From contig NC_062218.1 of assembly GCF_902686445.1 (NCBI RefSeq), positions 132,913,241 through 132,977,240 of the forward strand: DNA of 64,000 bases. The letters are read 5' to 3'. The position numbers were made by a program, and so were the translations under genes. Positions 1 to 12,091 of this stretch are shown piece after piece. The notes beneath the pieces were generated by a model, which saw only the letters and a program-made list of their open reading frames with translations, searched no databases and had not been told where the DNA came from. Source of the DNA: Sciurus carolinensis (Eukaryota; Chordata; Mammalia; Rodentia; Sciuridae). Every line of letters begins with the position of its first letter. Within the stretch, counting starts at the first letter, position 1.

Positions 1-552
1 ATAAATGTCTGTTAAGTCTAAATTATTGATTGTGTTATTGAGATCTATGGTTTCTTTGTTCAATTTTTGTTTGGAAGATCTGTCCAGTGGTGAGAGAGGC
101 GTGTTAAAATCACCTAGTATTATTGTATTGTGGTCTATTTGGTTTCTGAGATTGAGAAGGATTTGTTTGACATACATGGGTGAGCCACTGTTTGGGGCAT
201 AGATATTTATGATTGTTATGTCTTGCTGATTTATGGTTCCCTTAAGCAGTATGAAATGTCCTTCTTTATCCCTTATGATTAACTTTGGCTTGAAGTCCAC
301 TTTATCTGAAATGAGGATGGATACCCCAGCTTTTTTGCTGGGTCCATGTGCATGGTAAGTTTTTTCCCATCCTTTCACCTTTAGTCTTTGGGTATCTCTT
401 TCTAAGAGATGAGTCTCTTGCAGGCAACACATTGTTGGATCTTTCTTTTTTATCCAATCTGCCAGTCTATGTCTTTTGATTGATGAATTCAGGCCATTAA
501 TATTCAGGGTTATTATTGAGATATGATTTGTATTCCCAGTCATTTGACTCAT
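1..552 (-). CDS. L1 ORF2, N-terminal endonuclease part (partial at window edge)
   Basis: From the ATG at 552-550 the minus strand stays open to the window edge (about 184 codons). It encodes the apurinic-type endonuclease domain of L1 ORF2p. Visible motifs include the N-terminal TLNINGLNSS, the catalytic-glutamate motif LQETHL, and [11 protein letters not shown] with the conserved Asp/Asn. ORF2p nicks the target and reverse-transcribes the L1 RNA in the nucleus. No stop or frameshift lies in the visible part, but ORF1 of the same element is broken and the rest is outside the window, so activity cannot be judged. Confidence 0.8.
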   Translation of the reverse strand, partial: MSQMTGNTNHISIITLNINGLNSSIKRHRLADWIKKKDPTMCCLQETHLLERDTQRLKVKGWEKTYHAHGPSKKAGVSILISDKVDFKPKLIIRDKEGHFILLKGTINQQDITIINIYAPNSGSPMYVKQILLNLRNQIDHNTIILGDFNTPLSPLDRSSKQKLNKETIDLNNTINNLDLTDIY

Positions 553-612
553 TTTATTCATTTATTTGTTTATTTTTGACATGACTTGGTTCCTCTTTAT
601 TTGAGAGTTCCT

Positions 613-1624
613 TTAGGATATCTCCTCCCTTTGCTGATTTGCTTCTTTGTTTTTCATCTCTTCTTCATGGAATATTTTGCTGAGAATGTTCTGTAATGCT
701 GGCTTTCTTTTTGTATATTCTTTTAGCTTTTGTTTATCATGGAAGGATTTTATTTCGTCCTCAAATCTGAAGGTAAGTTTTGCTGGGTATAAGATTCTTG
801 GTTGGCATCCATTTTCTTTCAGGGCTTGAAAAATGTTATTCCAGGCCCTTCTAGCTTTTATGGTCTGGATTGAAAAATCTGCTGATATCCGTATTGGTTT
901 CCCCCTGAATGTAATTTGGTTCTTTTCTCTCACAGCCTTCAAAATTCTGTCTTTATTTTGTATGTTAGGTATTTTCATTATAATGTGCCTTGATGTGGGT
1001 CTGTTGTAATTTTGTGTATTTGGAGTCCTATAACCTCTTGAACTTGATTTTCCATTTCATTCTTCAGATTTGGGAAATTTTCTGAAATTATCTCATTGAA
1101 TAGGTTGCTCATTCCTTTGGTTTGTTTCTCTAAGCCTTCCTCAATCCCAATAATTCTCAAATTTGGCCTTTTCATGATATCCCATAGTTCTTGGAGATTC
1201 TGTTCATGATTTCTTACCATCTTCTCTGTTTATTCAGCTTTGTTTTCAAGGTTAAATATTTTGTCTTCAATATCTGAGGTTCTGTCTTCCAGGTGTTCTA
1301 TCCTATTGGTTGTGCTTTCTATGGAGTTCTTAATTTGGTTTATTGTTTCCTTCATTTCAAGGATTTCTGTTTGGTTTTTTTTCAATATCTCTAACTCTTT
1401 ATTGAAATGATCTTTTGCTTCCTGTATTTGCTCTTTTAACTGTTGATTGGTGCATTCATTCAATGCCTGCATTTGCTCCTCATTTCATCATTTGCTTCCC
1501 TTATCATGTTGATTTTGTACATTCTGAACTCCCTTTCTGACATTTCTTCTGCCATGCTGTCATTGGATTTTATTGATGTACCATCCAGATTTGTTTGAGG
1601 CATTTTCTTCCCTTGTTTTCTCAT
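613..1624 (-). pseudogene. L1 ORF1, broken
   Basis: This is the minus-strand reading frame for the L1 ORF1 RNA-binding chaperone, from an ATG near 1624 to a stop at 613. The N-terminal coiled coil and the C-terminal RNA-binding part (LRIIGIEEG, PNIQNKDRILKAVREK, RILYPAKLTF) are recognisable. It is split by a nonsense codon at 1227-1229 (TAA where the sister copy has CAA), a one-base loss near 1033, and another frame change near 1475. It therefore cannot give a full protein. Confidence 0.85.
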
Positions 1625-2995
1625 GTCGTTCAGATATCAGTGGACTGCAGAGATGTTGCAGATTTCCTCTATTGACTTATAATGTCCCTGAAGATTGCTA
1701 GTATATCCCCTCTTATCCTTCAGTAGCCTGAAGTCTTAGAGGAAGCTGATACTGCGGTGTTCCCCTAGGAAGCTGCCTCTCTAAGGGTGGTGGTCTTCAG
1801 GTGGGGTATATTCCCTGCTAGTGGGCAGAGGTGCCTCTACTTGTTGACAATGGTCATCCAAAGGGGAACTAGACTGTGGGCTGAGGCAAGGCCTGTTTGG
1901 GCCTGTGTCTCTGGTTTTACCGTCCTTGTGGGAAAACCTCACCTGGCGGGAAAGATTCACCTGGTGGGGAGGTTTCGCTGGTCAGTTCCCCTCCTAGAGG
2001 TTCCCCTCAGTCCACAACTACTGCCTGGGCAGGGCAGCCTTCCCAGGCAACGTTCCCAGGGGCCTGGACCTACCTCCTGGTCCTGGGAGCCCTGCCCTTC
2101 GCAGACGAGTCTCCTTAGGTAGCCCCTCCTCAGAGAAGCTGCCTGCAGTCCTGGAACCTTCGCTCTACCCCTCAGCTTGTCTCTGTGTAGCTCCTTCAAG
2201 AAAAGGTGCCTAGGTCCCCAGACCGGACCGTGCTTTGCACCTAATCGCCTGGCTATGCGACCCCTCCTCTGAGTAGTCACTTGGAGCCTCGTACATATGC
2301 TCCAAGCCCCAGTGACCCGCCGCTCGTCTCTTCCTCCAGGCAGCCACCCGGTGTTCTGTGTGGGCGCTTGGAGACCAAGCAACTCACTGCGCACCTCCAC
2401 CTCCTCAGGACAGCCCCCTCCCCGTTGTTCAGGCTGTTGCTGAGTCCAAATAGCTCGCCACCCAACTCTTTCTCTGGCAGCCACCAGAGCCCTGGCAGAT
2501 TGCTCCAAAACCAAGAGGTGTGCTGTGCGGCCTCCTCTGCAAAGTTCCCAGTTTCCGAGTTCACTGCTCCAGCGGGGGGAGGGGTGTCTTGCCACCTGGG
2601 CAAGGCAGCCTTCCCAGGCAATGTTCCCAGGGGCCCGGACCTACCTCCTGGGCCTGGGAGCCTCACCCTTCGCAGACGAGTTTCCTTAGGTTGCCCCTCC
2701 TTAAAGAAGCTGCCCGCAGTCCTGGATCCTTCGCTCCGCCGTTTTTTCGCTCCGTTTTTTCACTGTCCATGTTTACCACTCCAGTGCGGGGAGGGGCATC
2801 TCACCGAGCAACTCTACTTCACAAAGTTCTCTGCGTTCCAGGGCTACCGCCCCATCCGGGACGCCTCCCCAATGGGAGAAACTCACCCGGCGGCTTTGAG
2901 TTGGTCCCAAGTCACTCACTATCTCCTCTTTTGAATCTTGAGTCCTGGAGCAACATGAAATGCAGTCACCCTCTAGTCCGCCATCTTGAAAACCC
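1625..2995 (-). promoter_or_regulatory. L1 5'UTR with internally repeated blocks
   Basis: GC-rich, CpG-containing sequence upstream of ORF1. One block of about 150 bp (2026-2180) recurs at 2596-2745 with the same order of sub-motifs (AGGGCAGCCTTCCCAGG, TTCGCAGACGAG, AGAAGCTGCC). By analogy with other rodent L1s this is the internal Pol II promoter. Several overlapping open frames here on both strands look like chance GC-rich frames. Confidence 0.65.
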
Positions 2996-3179
2996 CCTGA
3001 ATCTACTCTTAAAGTCATAGCCACCCAGCCCTCCATCAGTTATGTATGGCAGGCCTATTTCATTTGATTGCTTTTAGGAGATAGATAGTGGGGTGGGTGT
3101 CTATTACCTGTGCATTTTTCTCTCATGGACACTTGACTTCATTTTAGTGGGGTATGGGGAATGACTCCCATTGTTCAGA

Positions 3180-3395
3180 AGTTTTCATACCTTATCAGAA
3201 GTGATTAGGATGCAGACAAAACATACACCACTGGGTGACCAGGTGAAGACAAGAGAGTGGTATATTTAATTCCAAGAGAGAGAAACCTCAGAAGAAATGA
3301 AATCTACCAATACCTTGATCCCAGACTTTTGGCCTCCAAAACTATAAATTTCTGATATTTTCTGTTGTTAAGGTGGCCCTACCAAATTGATCCCA
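3180..3395 (+). repeat. MaLR/MLT-like LTR 3' fragment
   Basis: The order 'ACCTTGATCCCAGACTTTTGGCCTCCAAAACTATAAATTTCTG' (described here by its motifs CTTGATCCCAGACTT and GGCCTCCAAAACT) resembles the 3' part of mammalian MaLR LTRs from memory. It is highly diverged with no clear ends. About 250 bp on either side (3020-3180, 3395-3650) show nothing I can assign. Confidence 0.45.
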
Positions 3396-3649
3396 TAGAC
3401 TTTTAGTAAATACTTGTCCTCAATACCATTTTATTCAAATGAATGGAAAATTGTTTAAATCATTGACCTGACCATGAAATGAGAATAAGTCCTTTCCCTT
3501 TCCTCTCCTGAGCTGAAGATGAAATTTTCATTGCTGCCTGGCCGTGGCTTTTGCCTGCATATTTTCAAATGACCTTCCATCTTCAGGTTCAAGTACATTG
3601 AAAAGACTGATATTACTGGGTTATTTCAAGAAAACAGGCTTTAAAAACA

Positions 3650-4335
3650 TTATTGATATCAAAAAAGAGTAGAGTTCTGAGACCCAAGGGCTACTGGGGA
3701 AGTAAATGAAGGAATATTGGTCAAAGAGTACAAACTTTAAGTTATAAGATGAATAAATTCTGGAGACATAAGGTACAGCATGGGGACTATACTTTATTAA
3801 TGGTAATATATTGCATACTTGAAGTTTGCTAAGAGGGTAGATCTAAAGCTTTCCCACCAAAATAGGTAAATATTTATGGTGATATATAGGATAATGAACC
3901 TGGTTAAGAGAATCATTACACAATATATATTCATATCAAAACATGATATTATATGCATTAAAAACATATAATGTTTGTTAACCATATCTCAATAAATCAT
4001 TGATTTAGAGTATTCACATTGTTTGTAAGGCCCACAGTCTCATAACATAGTATTAGAAATGTTCAGAATACATTCCAAATTACTTTGGATACAAAGAATC
4101 AGGAATATTTCAACTTACATAGGGAAAGATAATCAACAGATGCCATGGTAAGATAATAGATTTTGGAATCATGTGACAAAGATTTTAAAAGCAGCTATTA
4201 CAAAAATTATCTAAAAACCAATCATGAAAAACTTAAAATGAATGAGAAAATAGAAGTCTTAGCAAAGAAACAGAATATACAACAAGAAAGAAATTGAAGA
4301 AGACCTTACACCAATGATGAATCAACTGAAAGAAA
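3650..4335 (+). repeat. Old L1 fragments (3' tail piece, then a 5'-region piece)
   Basis: 3650-4005 resembles an ancient mammalian L1 3' end (GTACAGCATGGGGACTAT, then ATATCAAAACATGATATT and an A-rich end). 4050-4310 resembles an ancient L1 5' region (GACAAAGATTTTAAAAGCAGC, AGTCTTAGCAAAGAAACAGA). Both are too decayed for reading frames. Assignment is from motif memory only. Confidence 0.5.
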
Positions 4336-4337
4336 AT

Positions 4338-5806
4338 TAGGAAAACTATCTCATTCACAATTGCTTTAAAAAATCCTGGGAATCTGCCAAAGAAGTGAAA
4401 TACCTCTTTAATGAAAACTACAGAAGACTAAAGAAGGAAATTGAAGAAGATCTCAGAAGATGGAAACATCTCCCATGTTCTTGAATAGGCAGAATTACTA
4501 CTGTCAAAATGGTCATGTTACCAAAAGTGCTATACAAATTTAATGCAATTCCTATTAAAATTCCAATGATGTTCTTCATAGAAGTAGAAAAAGCAATCAT
4601 GAAATTCATTTGTAAAAAACAAGTGGCCCAGAATAGCCAAAGCAATCCTCAGCAAGAAAAATGAAGCAAGAGGCATCACAATACCAAAGTTTAAATTACA
4701 CTGCAGAGCTGTAATAATAAAAATGGCATGGTGTTGGCACCAAAACAGACATGAAAACCAATGGTACAAAATAGAAGACAGAGATAAATCCACATAAATG
4801 CAGTTATCTCATACTAGACAAAGCCAACATAAACATACATTTTAGAAAAGATAGATTCTTCAACAAATGGTGCTGGGAGAACTGAAAAATATGAAGAAGA
4901 ATGAAATTTCACCCTTATCTCTCACCCTGCATGAAACTCAATTCAAAGTGGATCAAGAACATAGACATTAGGCCATAAATCCTGTGCATACTAGAAGAAA
5001 GTGTAGGCCCAACTCTTCATCATGTCAGCTTAGGAACCAAATTCCTCAAAAGACTCCTAGAGCACAACAAGTTAAATCATGAATCAATAAATGGGATGGT
5101 ATCAAACTAAAGAGTTTCTTCACAGCAAAGTAAACAATCAAGAATATGAAGACAGAGTCTAGAGAATGGGAGAAAATTTCAGATAGAGCATTAATATTCA
5201 GGATATACAAAGAACTCAAAAACTTAATAAATGGGCAAATAAATGGGCAAAGAACTGAACAGGCACTTCACAGAAGAAGAAATATGAAAGACCAACAAAT
5301 ATATAAAAATGTTCAACATCTCTAGCAATTAGAGAAATGCAAATTAAAACGACACTGATATTCCATCTTGTGCCAGTCAGAAAGGCAATTATCAAGAATA
5401 CAAGTAACAATAAAAGTTAGCGAGAATGCAAGGAAAGGGGTTCACCCATACATTGCTGGAGGGACTGTGAATTGGTGCAATCACTATGGAAAGCAGTATG
5501 GAGATTCCTCAGGAAACTTGGAATAGAACCACCATTTAACCCAGTAATCCCATTCCTTTGTACATACCCAAAGACGTAAAATCAGCATACTACAATGATG
5601 CAGGCAAATCAATTTTTAAAGCAGCTTAATTCACAATTGCTAAGCTGTGGAACCAAACTAGATAGTCTTCAATAGATGAAGGGATAAAGAAAATGTGGTA
5701 TATGTACACAATGGAATATTACTCATCCATAAAGAATGAAATTATGACATTTTCCAGTAAATGGATGGATCTGGAGACTATTACACTAAGTAAAATAAGC
5801 CGATTT
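4338..5806 (+). mobile_element. L1 fragment, 3' part of ORF2 (5'- and 3'-truncated)
   Basis: Plus-strand sequence aligns by eye with the ORF2 C-terminal third of the L1 at 6063-12182: ATGAAAACTACAGAAGACTAAAGAAG, then the tryptophan-rich and CCHC-like region near 5430, then ACAATGGAATATTACTCATCC near 5710. Many stops and indels are present. It stops at about 5806, before any 3'UTR or A-tail. Confidence 0.85.
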
Positions 5807-6051
5807 CCTGTTTCCCCTGAGACCACCATATCAGTCATTCAGCTCTAGGTTTCACTCTCCTGCTTCAGAGTTCCAGTTTGCTCTGTTGTGCAGGGGCTGA
5901 AAATCCCTAGGGACAAAGACTGGCTCCTGAGCACCAGGAAATGGTACAAAAAACAGGAGAGACACTGCCCTGAGTGAAAGCAGAGAACTTTAAGCAGAAA
6001 GCTTCCAGAGTTTGATTTTCTGCCTCCAAATGCTGGCCATGGTCCATTCTA
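5807..6051. other. Unassigned spacer between two L1 copies
   Basis: No reading frame, tail or repeat I recognise. It holds the left copy of the 11-bp TSD (TTTAAGGCCTC, 6052-6062) of the following L1, so this DNA and the DNA from 12183 onward were once contiguous. Confidence 0.5.
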
Positions 6052-6062
6052 TTTAAGGCCTC

Positions 6063-7144
6063 GGCGATCCAAGATGGTGGCCTAAAGGGAGACTGCACCC
6101 CCTGTCGCTCCAGAACCCAGGAGTTAAGAAGGGGAGGCATTGAGAGTCTCGGACTGAAATAGAGCCACGGGTGAGTCTGCCCACTGGGTAAAGCTCGGCC
6201 CGGGGGGCAGGCCCAGATAGAGGTGGCTTATCGGAGCCGGGCAGGGCAGCTAGAGTCATCCACAGGCAGCCCTGCGCACTCCGGCGGTGGGCCCCGCCCA
6301 CACAGCCAGCTTCTCCAGGTTCTCGGAACGGAACTGGCCCGCTAGTGAGAGCCTTTCTGACCAGAACAAGCTCTGAGTCCCAGAGCCAGTGCAGCTCAGC
6401 GTACTCTGGCACGCAAGCAGATTCAGGGTCCAGACAGGGCAGCCAGAGACTTCCCCAAGTAGTCTGGACCCCTGCGGTGGGAGGTGCCGTTCAAGGCTAG
6501 CTTCTCGGAGCTGATCGCCCAGTGAGAGACTTTCTACATAGAACCAGTCACAAGCCCCCGAACAAACGGAGAGCCTCGATCTGCAAACAGCCTCTAGGAT
6601 CAGGGCAGGGCAGCCAGAGACCTCTTCAGGCGGCTCTGCCCACTCCGGCTGCAGGCTCTCTTCTCGGGGCGATCCAAGATGGCGGCCTAGAGGGAGACTG
6701 CACCCCCTGTCGCTCCAGAACCCAGGAGTTAAGAAGGGGAGGCATTGAGAGACTCAGACTGAAATAGGGCCATGGGTGAGTCTGCCCACCGGGTAAAGCT
6801 CGGCCCGGGGGGCAGGCCCAGATAGAGGTGGCTTATTGGAGCCGGGCAGGGCAGCTAGAGTCTTCCCAAGGTAGCCTTCCACACTCCAGCAGTGAGCTCC
6901 TCCCACACGGCCAGCTGCACGGTGCAGGCCCACAGTGAGAGCATTTCAGCACAGAGCCAGTTCCAAATCGTGGAACCAGTAGGGGGCTAGGGGCAGTTTT
7001 CTTCGGATGCGCTGCTTTAACAGATTCCTCCAAGACATCAGGCTACTGAAGGCTGGGAGGTGATACACTGGAAATCTACCGGGACACTATAAGCCAATAG
7101 CAGAAAACTGCAATATCTCAGGGTCCCACTGACAACTGACCAAT
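6063..7144 (+). promoter_or_regulatory. L1 5'UTR promoter with repeated modules
   Basis: A segment starting GGCGATCCAAGATGG at 6063 recurs nearly unchanged at 6677 (next ~160 bp very similar), giving a tandem copy about 610 bp apart. Within the first copy, looser modules opening with CAGGGCAGC(T/C)AGAG occur near 6242, 6436, 6603 and 6846. This resembles the monomer architecture of murine L1 promoters, although the sequence is unrelated to monomers I know. Function as an internal Pol II promoter is inferred from position. Confidence 0.7.
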
Positions 7145-8192
7145 ATGAGAAAACAAGGGAAGAAAATGTCCCAAACAAACCTAGATACTACATCAATAAA
7201 ACCCAATGACAGCACAGCAGAAGAAATGTCAGAAAGGGAGTTCAGAATGTACGTAATTAAAACGATTAGGGAAGCTAATGAGGAGATGAAAGAGCAAATG
7301 CAGGCATTGAAGGAGGAGATGAAAGAGCAAATGCAGGCATTAAATGATCGCACCAATCAACAGTTAAAAGAGCAAATACGGGAAGCAAGAGATCATTTCA
7401 ATAAAGAGTTAGAGATACTAAAAAAAAAAACAAACTGAAATACTTGAAATGAAGGAAACAATAAACCAAGTTAAAAACTCCATAGAAAGCATAACCAATA
7501 GAATGGAGCACCTGGAAGACAGAACCTCAGACATTGAAGACAAATTATTTAATCTTGAAAGCAAAGTTGGCCAAACAGAAAAGATGGTAAGAAATCATGA
7601 ACAGAATCTACAAGAATTATGGGATATCATGAAAAGGCCAAATTTAAGAATTATTGGGATTGAGGAAGGCTTAGAGAAACAAACCAAAGGAATGAACAAT
7701 AAATTCAATGAAATAATAACAGAAAATTTCCCAAATCTGAAGAATGAAATGGAAAACCAAATACAAGAGGCTTATAGAACTCCAAACATACAAAATTACA
7801 ACAGACCCACACCAAGGAACATTATTATGAAAATACCTAACATACAAAATAAAGACAGAATTTTAAAGGCCGTGAGAGAAAAGAATCAAATTACATTCAG
7901 AGGGAAACCAATAAGAATATCAGCAGATTTTTCAATCCAGACCCTAAAAGCCAGAAGGGCCTGGAACAACATTTACCAAGCCCTGAAAGAAAACGGATGC
8001 CAACCAAGAATCTTATACCCAGCAAAACTTACCTTCAAATTTGATGATGAAATAAGATCCTTCCATGATAAACAAAAGCTAAAGGTATTTACAAAAAGAA
8101 AGCCAGCATTACAGAACATTCTCAGCAAAATATTCCATGAGGAAGAGATGAAAAACAATGATGCAAATCAGCAACAGGAGGTGCTAGCCTAA
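7145..8192 (+). pseudogene. L1 ORF1 (RNA-binding chaperone), one frameshift
   Basis: The start at 7145 gives MRKQGKKMSQTNLD, then an acidic segment, a long coiled coil (about residues 35-150), the RRM-like core (NLRIIGIEEG) and the C-terminal domain (RISADFSIQTLKARRAW, RILYPAKLTFKF), ending at 8192. The frame breaks at an A11 run (7420-7430), where a change of one base (or minus two) shifts it; the downstream frame is otherwise open. The coiled coil contains a perfect-frame 33-bp tandem duplication (7280-7312 and 7313-7345; 11 codons EEMKEQMQALK/N). The protein normally trimerises and coats L1 RNA in the cytoplasm. Confidence 0.9.
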
Positions 8193-8223
8193 AGGAATAG
8201 CCAAATAAAAGAGAAACCAAATC

Positions 8224-11200
8224 ATGTCAAAAACAAATATGAGTCAATTGACTGGGAATACAAATCATATCACAATAATAACCCTGAATGTTAATGGCCT
8301 GAATTCATCAATCAAAAGACATAGACTGGCAGATTGGATTAAAAAGAAAAATCCAACAATATGCTGCCTGCAAGAGACTCATCTCATAGAAAGAGACACC
8401 CATAGACTAAAGGTGAAAGGATGGGGAAAAACATACCATGCACACGGACACAGCAAAAAAGCTGGAGTATCCATCCTCATCTCAGATAATGTGGACTTCA
8501 AACCAAAACTAGTCAGAAGGGATAAAGAAGGACATTACATGCTGCTTAAGGGAAGCATAAATCAGCAAGACTTAACAATCATAAATATCTATGCCCCAAA
8601 CATTGGCTCATCCACGTACGTCAAACAAATCCTTCTCAATTCCAGAAATCAAATAGACCACAACACAATCATACTAGGCGATTTTAACACACCTCTCTCA
8701 CCACTGGATAGATCGTCCAAACAAAAATTGAATAAAGAAACTATAGATCTCAACAACACAATCAGCAATTTAGACTTAACAGACATATATAGAATATACC
8801 ATCCAACAAAGAACGAATACACTTTCTTCTCAGCAGCACATGGATCCTTCTCTAAAACAGACCATATTTTATGCCACAAAGCTACTGTTAGCAAATACAA
8901 GAAGATAGAGATACTACCTTGTACTCTATCAGATCATAATGGATTGAAATTAGAAATAAATGACAGAATAAAAAACAGAAACTTCTCCAATACTTGGAGA
9001 CTAAATAATACACTATTATATGATGAATGGATAACAGAAGACATCAGGAGGGAAATAAAAAAATTCTTAGAAGTAAACGAGAACAAAGACACATCATATC
9101 AAAATCTCTGGGACACTATGAAAGCAGTACTTAGAGGAAGATTTATTTCATGGGGTGCATTCAAAAAAAGAAGTAGAAATCAACAAATAAACGACTTAAA
9201 ACTACAGCTCAAAGCACTAGAAAAAGAAGAGCAGACCAATACCAAAAGTAGTAGAAGACAGGAAATAGTTAAAATCAGAGCCGAAATCAATGAAATCGAA
9301 ACAAAAGAAACAATTGGAAAAATTAACAAAATAAATAGTTGGTTCTTTGAAAAAATAAATAAAATTGATAAACCCTTAGCCACAATAACAAAGAGAAAGA
9401 GGGAGAAAACTCAAATTACTAAAATTCGGAATGAACAAGGAAACATCACAACAGACACGAGTGAAATACAAAACATAATTAGAAGCTATTTCGAAAATCT
9501 ATACTCCAACAAAACAGAAAACCTCGAAGACATCAACAAATTTCTAGAGACATATGAATTACCTAAACTGAACGAGGAGGACATACACAACCTAAATAAA
9601 CCAATTTCAAGCAATGAAATAGAAGAGGTCATCAAAAGCCTACCAACAAAGAAAAGTCCAGGACCAGATGGGTTCTCAGCCGAGTTCTACAAAACGTTTA
9701 AAGAAGAGCTCATTCCAATACTCCTCAAACTATTCCATGAAATAGAAGAGGAGGGAACCCTCCCAAACTCGTTCTATGAAGCCAATATCACCCTGATACC
9801 TAAACCAGACAGAGACACATCGAGGAAAGAAAATTTCAGACCAATATCCTTAATGAACATCGATGCAAAAATTCTCAACAAAATTTTAGCAAATCGCATA
9901 CAAATATATATTAAAAAGATAGTTCACCACGATCAAGTGGGTTTTATCCCAGGGATGCAAGGTTGGTTCAACATTCGGAAATCAATAAATGTCATTCACC
10001 ATATCAACAGACTTAAAGTTAAGAATCACATGATTATTTCAATAGATGCAGAAAAAGCATTCGATAAAATACAGCATCCCTTCATGCTGAAAACACTAGA
10101 AAAAATTGGGGTAGTGGGAACATTCCTAAACATTATAAAGGCAATCTACGCTAAGCCCATGGCTAATATCATTCTAAATGGTGAAAAACTGAAAGCGTTC
10201 CCCCTAAAAACTGGAACTAGGCAGGGATGCCCTCTTTCACCACTTCTATTCAACATCGTCCTTGAGACTCTAGCCAGAGCAATCAGACAAACCAAAGAAA
10301 TTAAAGGGATACGAATAGGAAAAGAAGAACTCAAACTATCCCTGTTCGCTGATGACATGATTATATATTTAGAGGAACCTGGAAATTCCACCAGAAAACT
10401 TTTAGAACTCATAAGTGAATTCAGTGAAGTAGTGGGATATAAGATCAATGCACATAAATCTAATGCATTTTTATACATGAGTGATGAATCTTCAGAAAGA
10501 GAAATCAGGAAAACTACCCCATTCACAATAGCATCGAAAAAAATAAAATACTTGGGAATCAATCTCACAAAAGAGGTGAAAGACCTCTACAATGAGAACT
10601 ACAGAACACTAAAGAAAGAAATTCAAGAAAACCTTAGAAGACGGAAAGATCTCCCATGTTCCTGGATAGGCAGAATTAATATCGTCAAAATGGCTATACT
10701 ACCTAAAGTGCTATACAGATTCAATGCAATTCCAATTAAAATCCCAATGATGTACCTCGCAGAAATAGAGCAAGCAATTATGAAATTCATCTGGAAGAAT
10801 AAAAAACCTAGAATAGCTAAAGCAATCCTCAGTAGCAAGAGCGAAGCAGGGGGTATTGTAATACCAGATCTTCAACTCTACTACAAAGCAATAGTAACAA
10901 AAACGGCATGGTATTGGTACCAAAATAGACAGGTAGATCAATGGTACAGAATAGAGGACATGGACACAAACCCAAATAAATGCAATTTTCTCATACTACA
11001 AAGGGGCCAAAAATATGCAATGGAGAAAAGATAGCCTCTTCAACAAATGGTGCTGGGAAAACTGGAAAACCATATGCAATAGAATGAAATTAAACCCCTA
11101 TCTCTCACCCTACACAAAACTCAACTCAAAGTGGATCAAGGACCTTGGAATCAGACCAGAGACCCTGCATCTTATAGAAGAAAAAGTAGGTACAAATCTT

Positions 11201-12091
11201 CAACTTGTTGGCTTAGGATCAGACTTCCTTAACAGGACTCCCATAGCACAAGAAATAAAAGCAAGAATCAACAACTGGGATAGATTCAAACTAAAAAGCT
11301 TTCTCTCAGCAAAGGAAACTATCAGAAATGTGAAGAGAGAGCCTACAGAGTGGGAGAATATTTTTGCCAACCATACCTCAGATAGAGCGCTAATTTCCAG
11401 AATCTATAAAGAACTCAAAAAACTCTACACGAAGAATACAAATAATCCAATCAACAAATGGGCTAAGGAAATGAACAGACACTTCACAGAAGAAGATGTA
11501 CAAGTAATCAACAGATATATGAAAAAATGTTCAACATCCCTAGTAATTAGGGAAATGCAAATCAAAACTACCCTAAGATTTCATCTCACCCCAATTAGAA
11601 TAGCGATTATCAAGAATACAAGCAACAATAGGTGTTGGCGAGGATGTGGTGAAAAAGGAACACTCATACATTGCTGGTGGGGTTGCAAATTAGTGCAGCC
11701 ACTCTGGAAAGCAGTGTGGAGATTCCTCAGAAAGCTTGGAATGGAAACACCATTTGACCCAGCTATCCCACTCCTTGGTCTATACCCAAAGGACTTAAAA
11801 TCAGCATACTACAGAGATACAGCCACATCAATGTTCATTGCTGCTCAATTCACCATAGCCAGATTGTGGAACCAACCTAGATGCCCTTCAGTTGATGAAT
11901 GGATAAAGAAACTGTGGCATATTTATACAATGGAATATTACTCCGCAATGAAGAATGATAAAATTATGGCATTTGTAGGCAAATGGTCGAAATTGGAGAA
12001 TATCATGGGAGGGGTTAGCATTAGGTTTAGGGTTAGGTTTAGAGTTAGGCTAAGGAGAGCGGTAAGAATGAAGGAAAGAAGGACTGTATAA
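8224..12091 (+). pseudogene. L1 ORF2 (endonuclease-reverse transcriptase), one frameshift and altered C-terminus
   Basis: The first 936 codons (8224-11034) are open. The endonuclease domain is at residues 1-240 with [17 protein letters not shown] and SDHNGL; the reverse transcriptase carries [12 protein letters not shown] and the catalytic FADD at about residues 708-711. A two-base loss near 10998, inferred from the minus-strand copy at 35.3 kb, shifts the frame. The rest reads on from 11015 through the cysteine-rich motif ([18 protein letters not shown], near 11633). A deletion near 12005 removes the usual ORF2 end, so the frame runs into the 3'UTR to 12091. Normal ORF2p is about 1275 residues. 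As it stands it cannot give a full protein. Confidence 0.93.

Larger units (their letters stand above)
1..2995 (-). mobile_element. L1 LINE, 5' half (3' part lies outside window)
   Basis: On the minus strand this runs from a 5' end near 2995, where the top strand reads as the complement of an AAGATGGCGGACTAGAGGG-type L1 start, through a GC-rich 5'UTR (about 1630-2995), ORF1 (start near 1624) and the start of ORF2 (552). It shares ORF1 and ORF2 with the full-length L1 at 6063-12182. The 5'UTR holds a duplicated block: about 2026-2180 matches 2596-2745 closely, roughly 570 bp apart. The far end and its TSD cannot be seen. Family assignment is secure; the exact 5' base is uncertain. Confidence 0.9.

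Noticed and set aside
1787..2934. Long overlapping open frames on both strands (for example 1957-2595 minus, 2281-2934 plus)
   Set aside because: They lie in the GC-rich 5'UTR of an L1, overlap on both strands and have no protein motif.
12013..12050. Interstitial telomere
   Set aside because: Only about 40 bp of degenerate units, inside an L1 3'UTR bounded by a TSD; not a telomere fusion.
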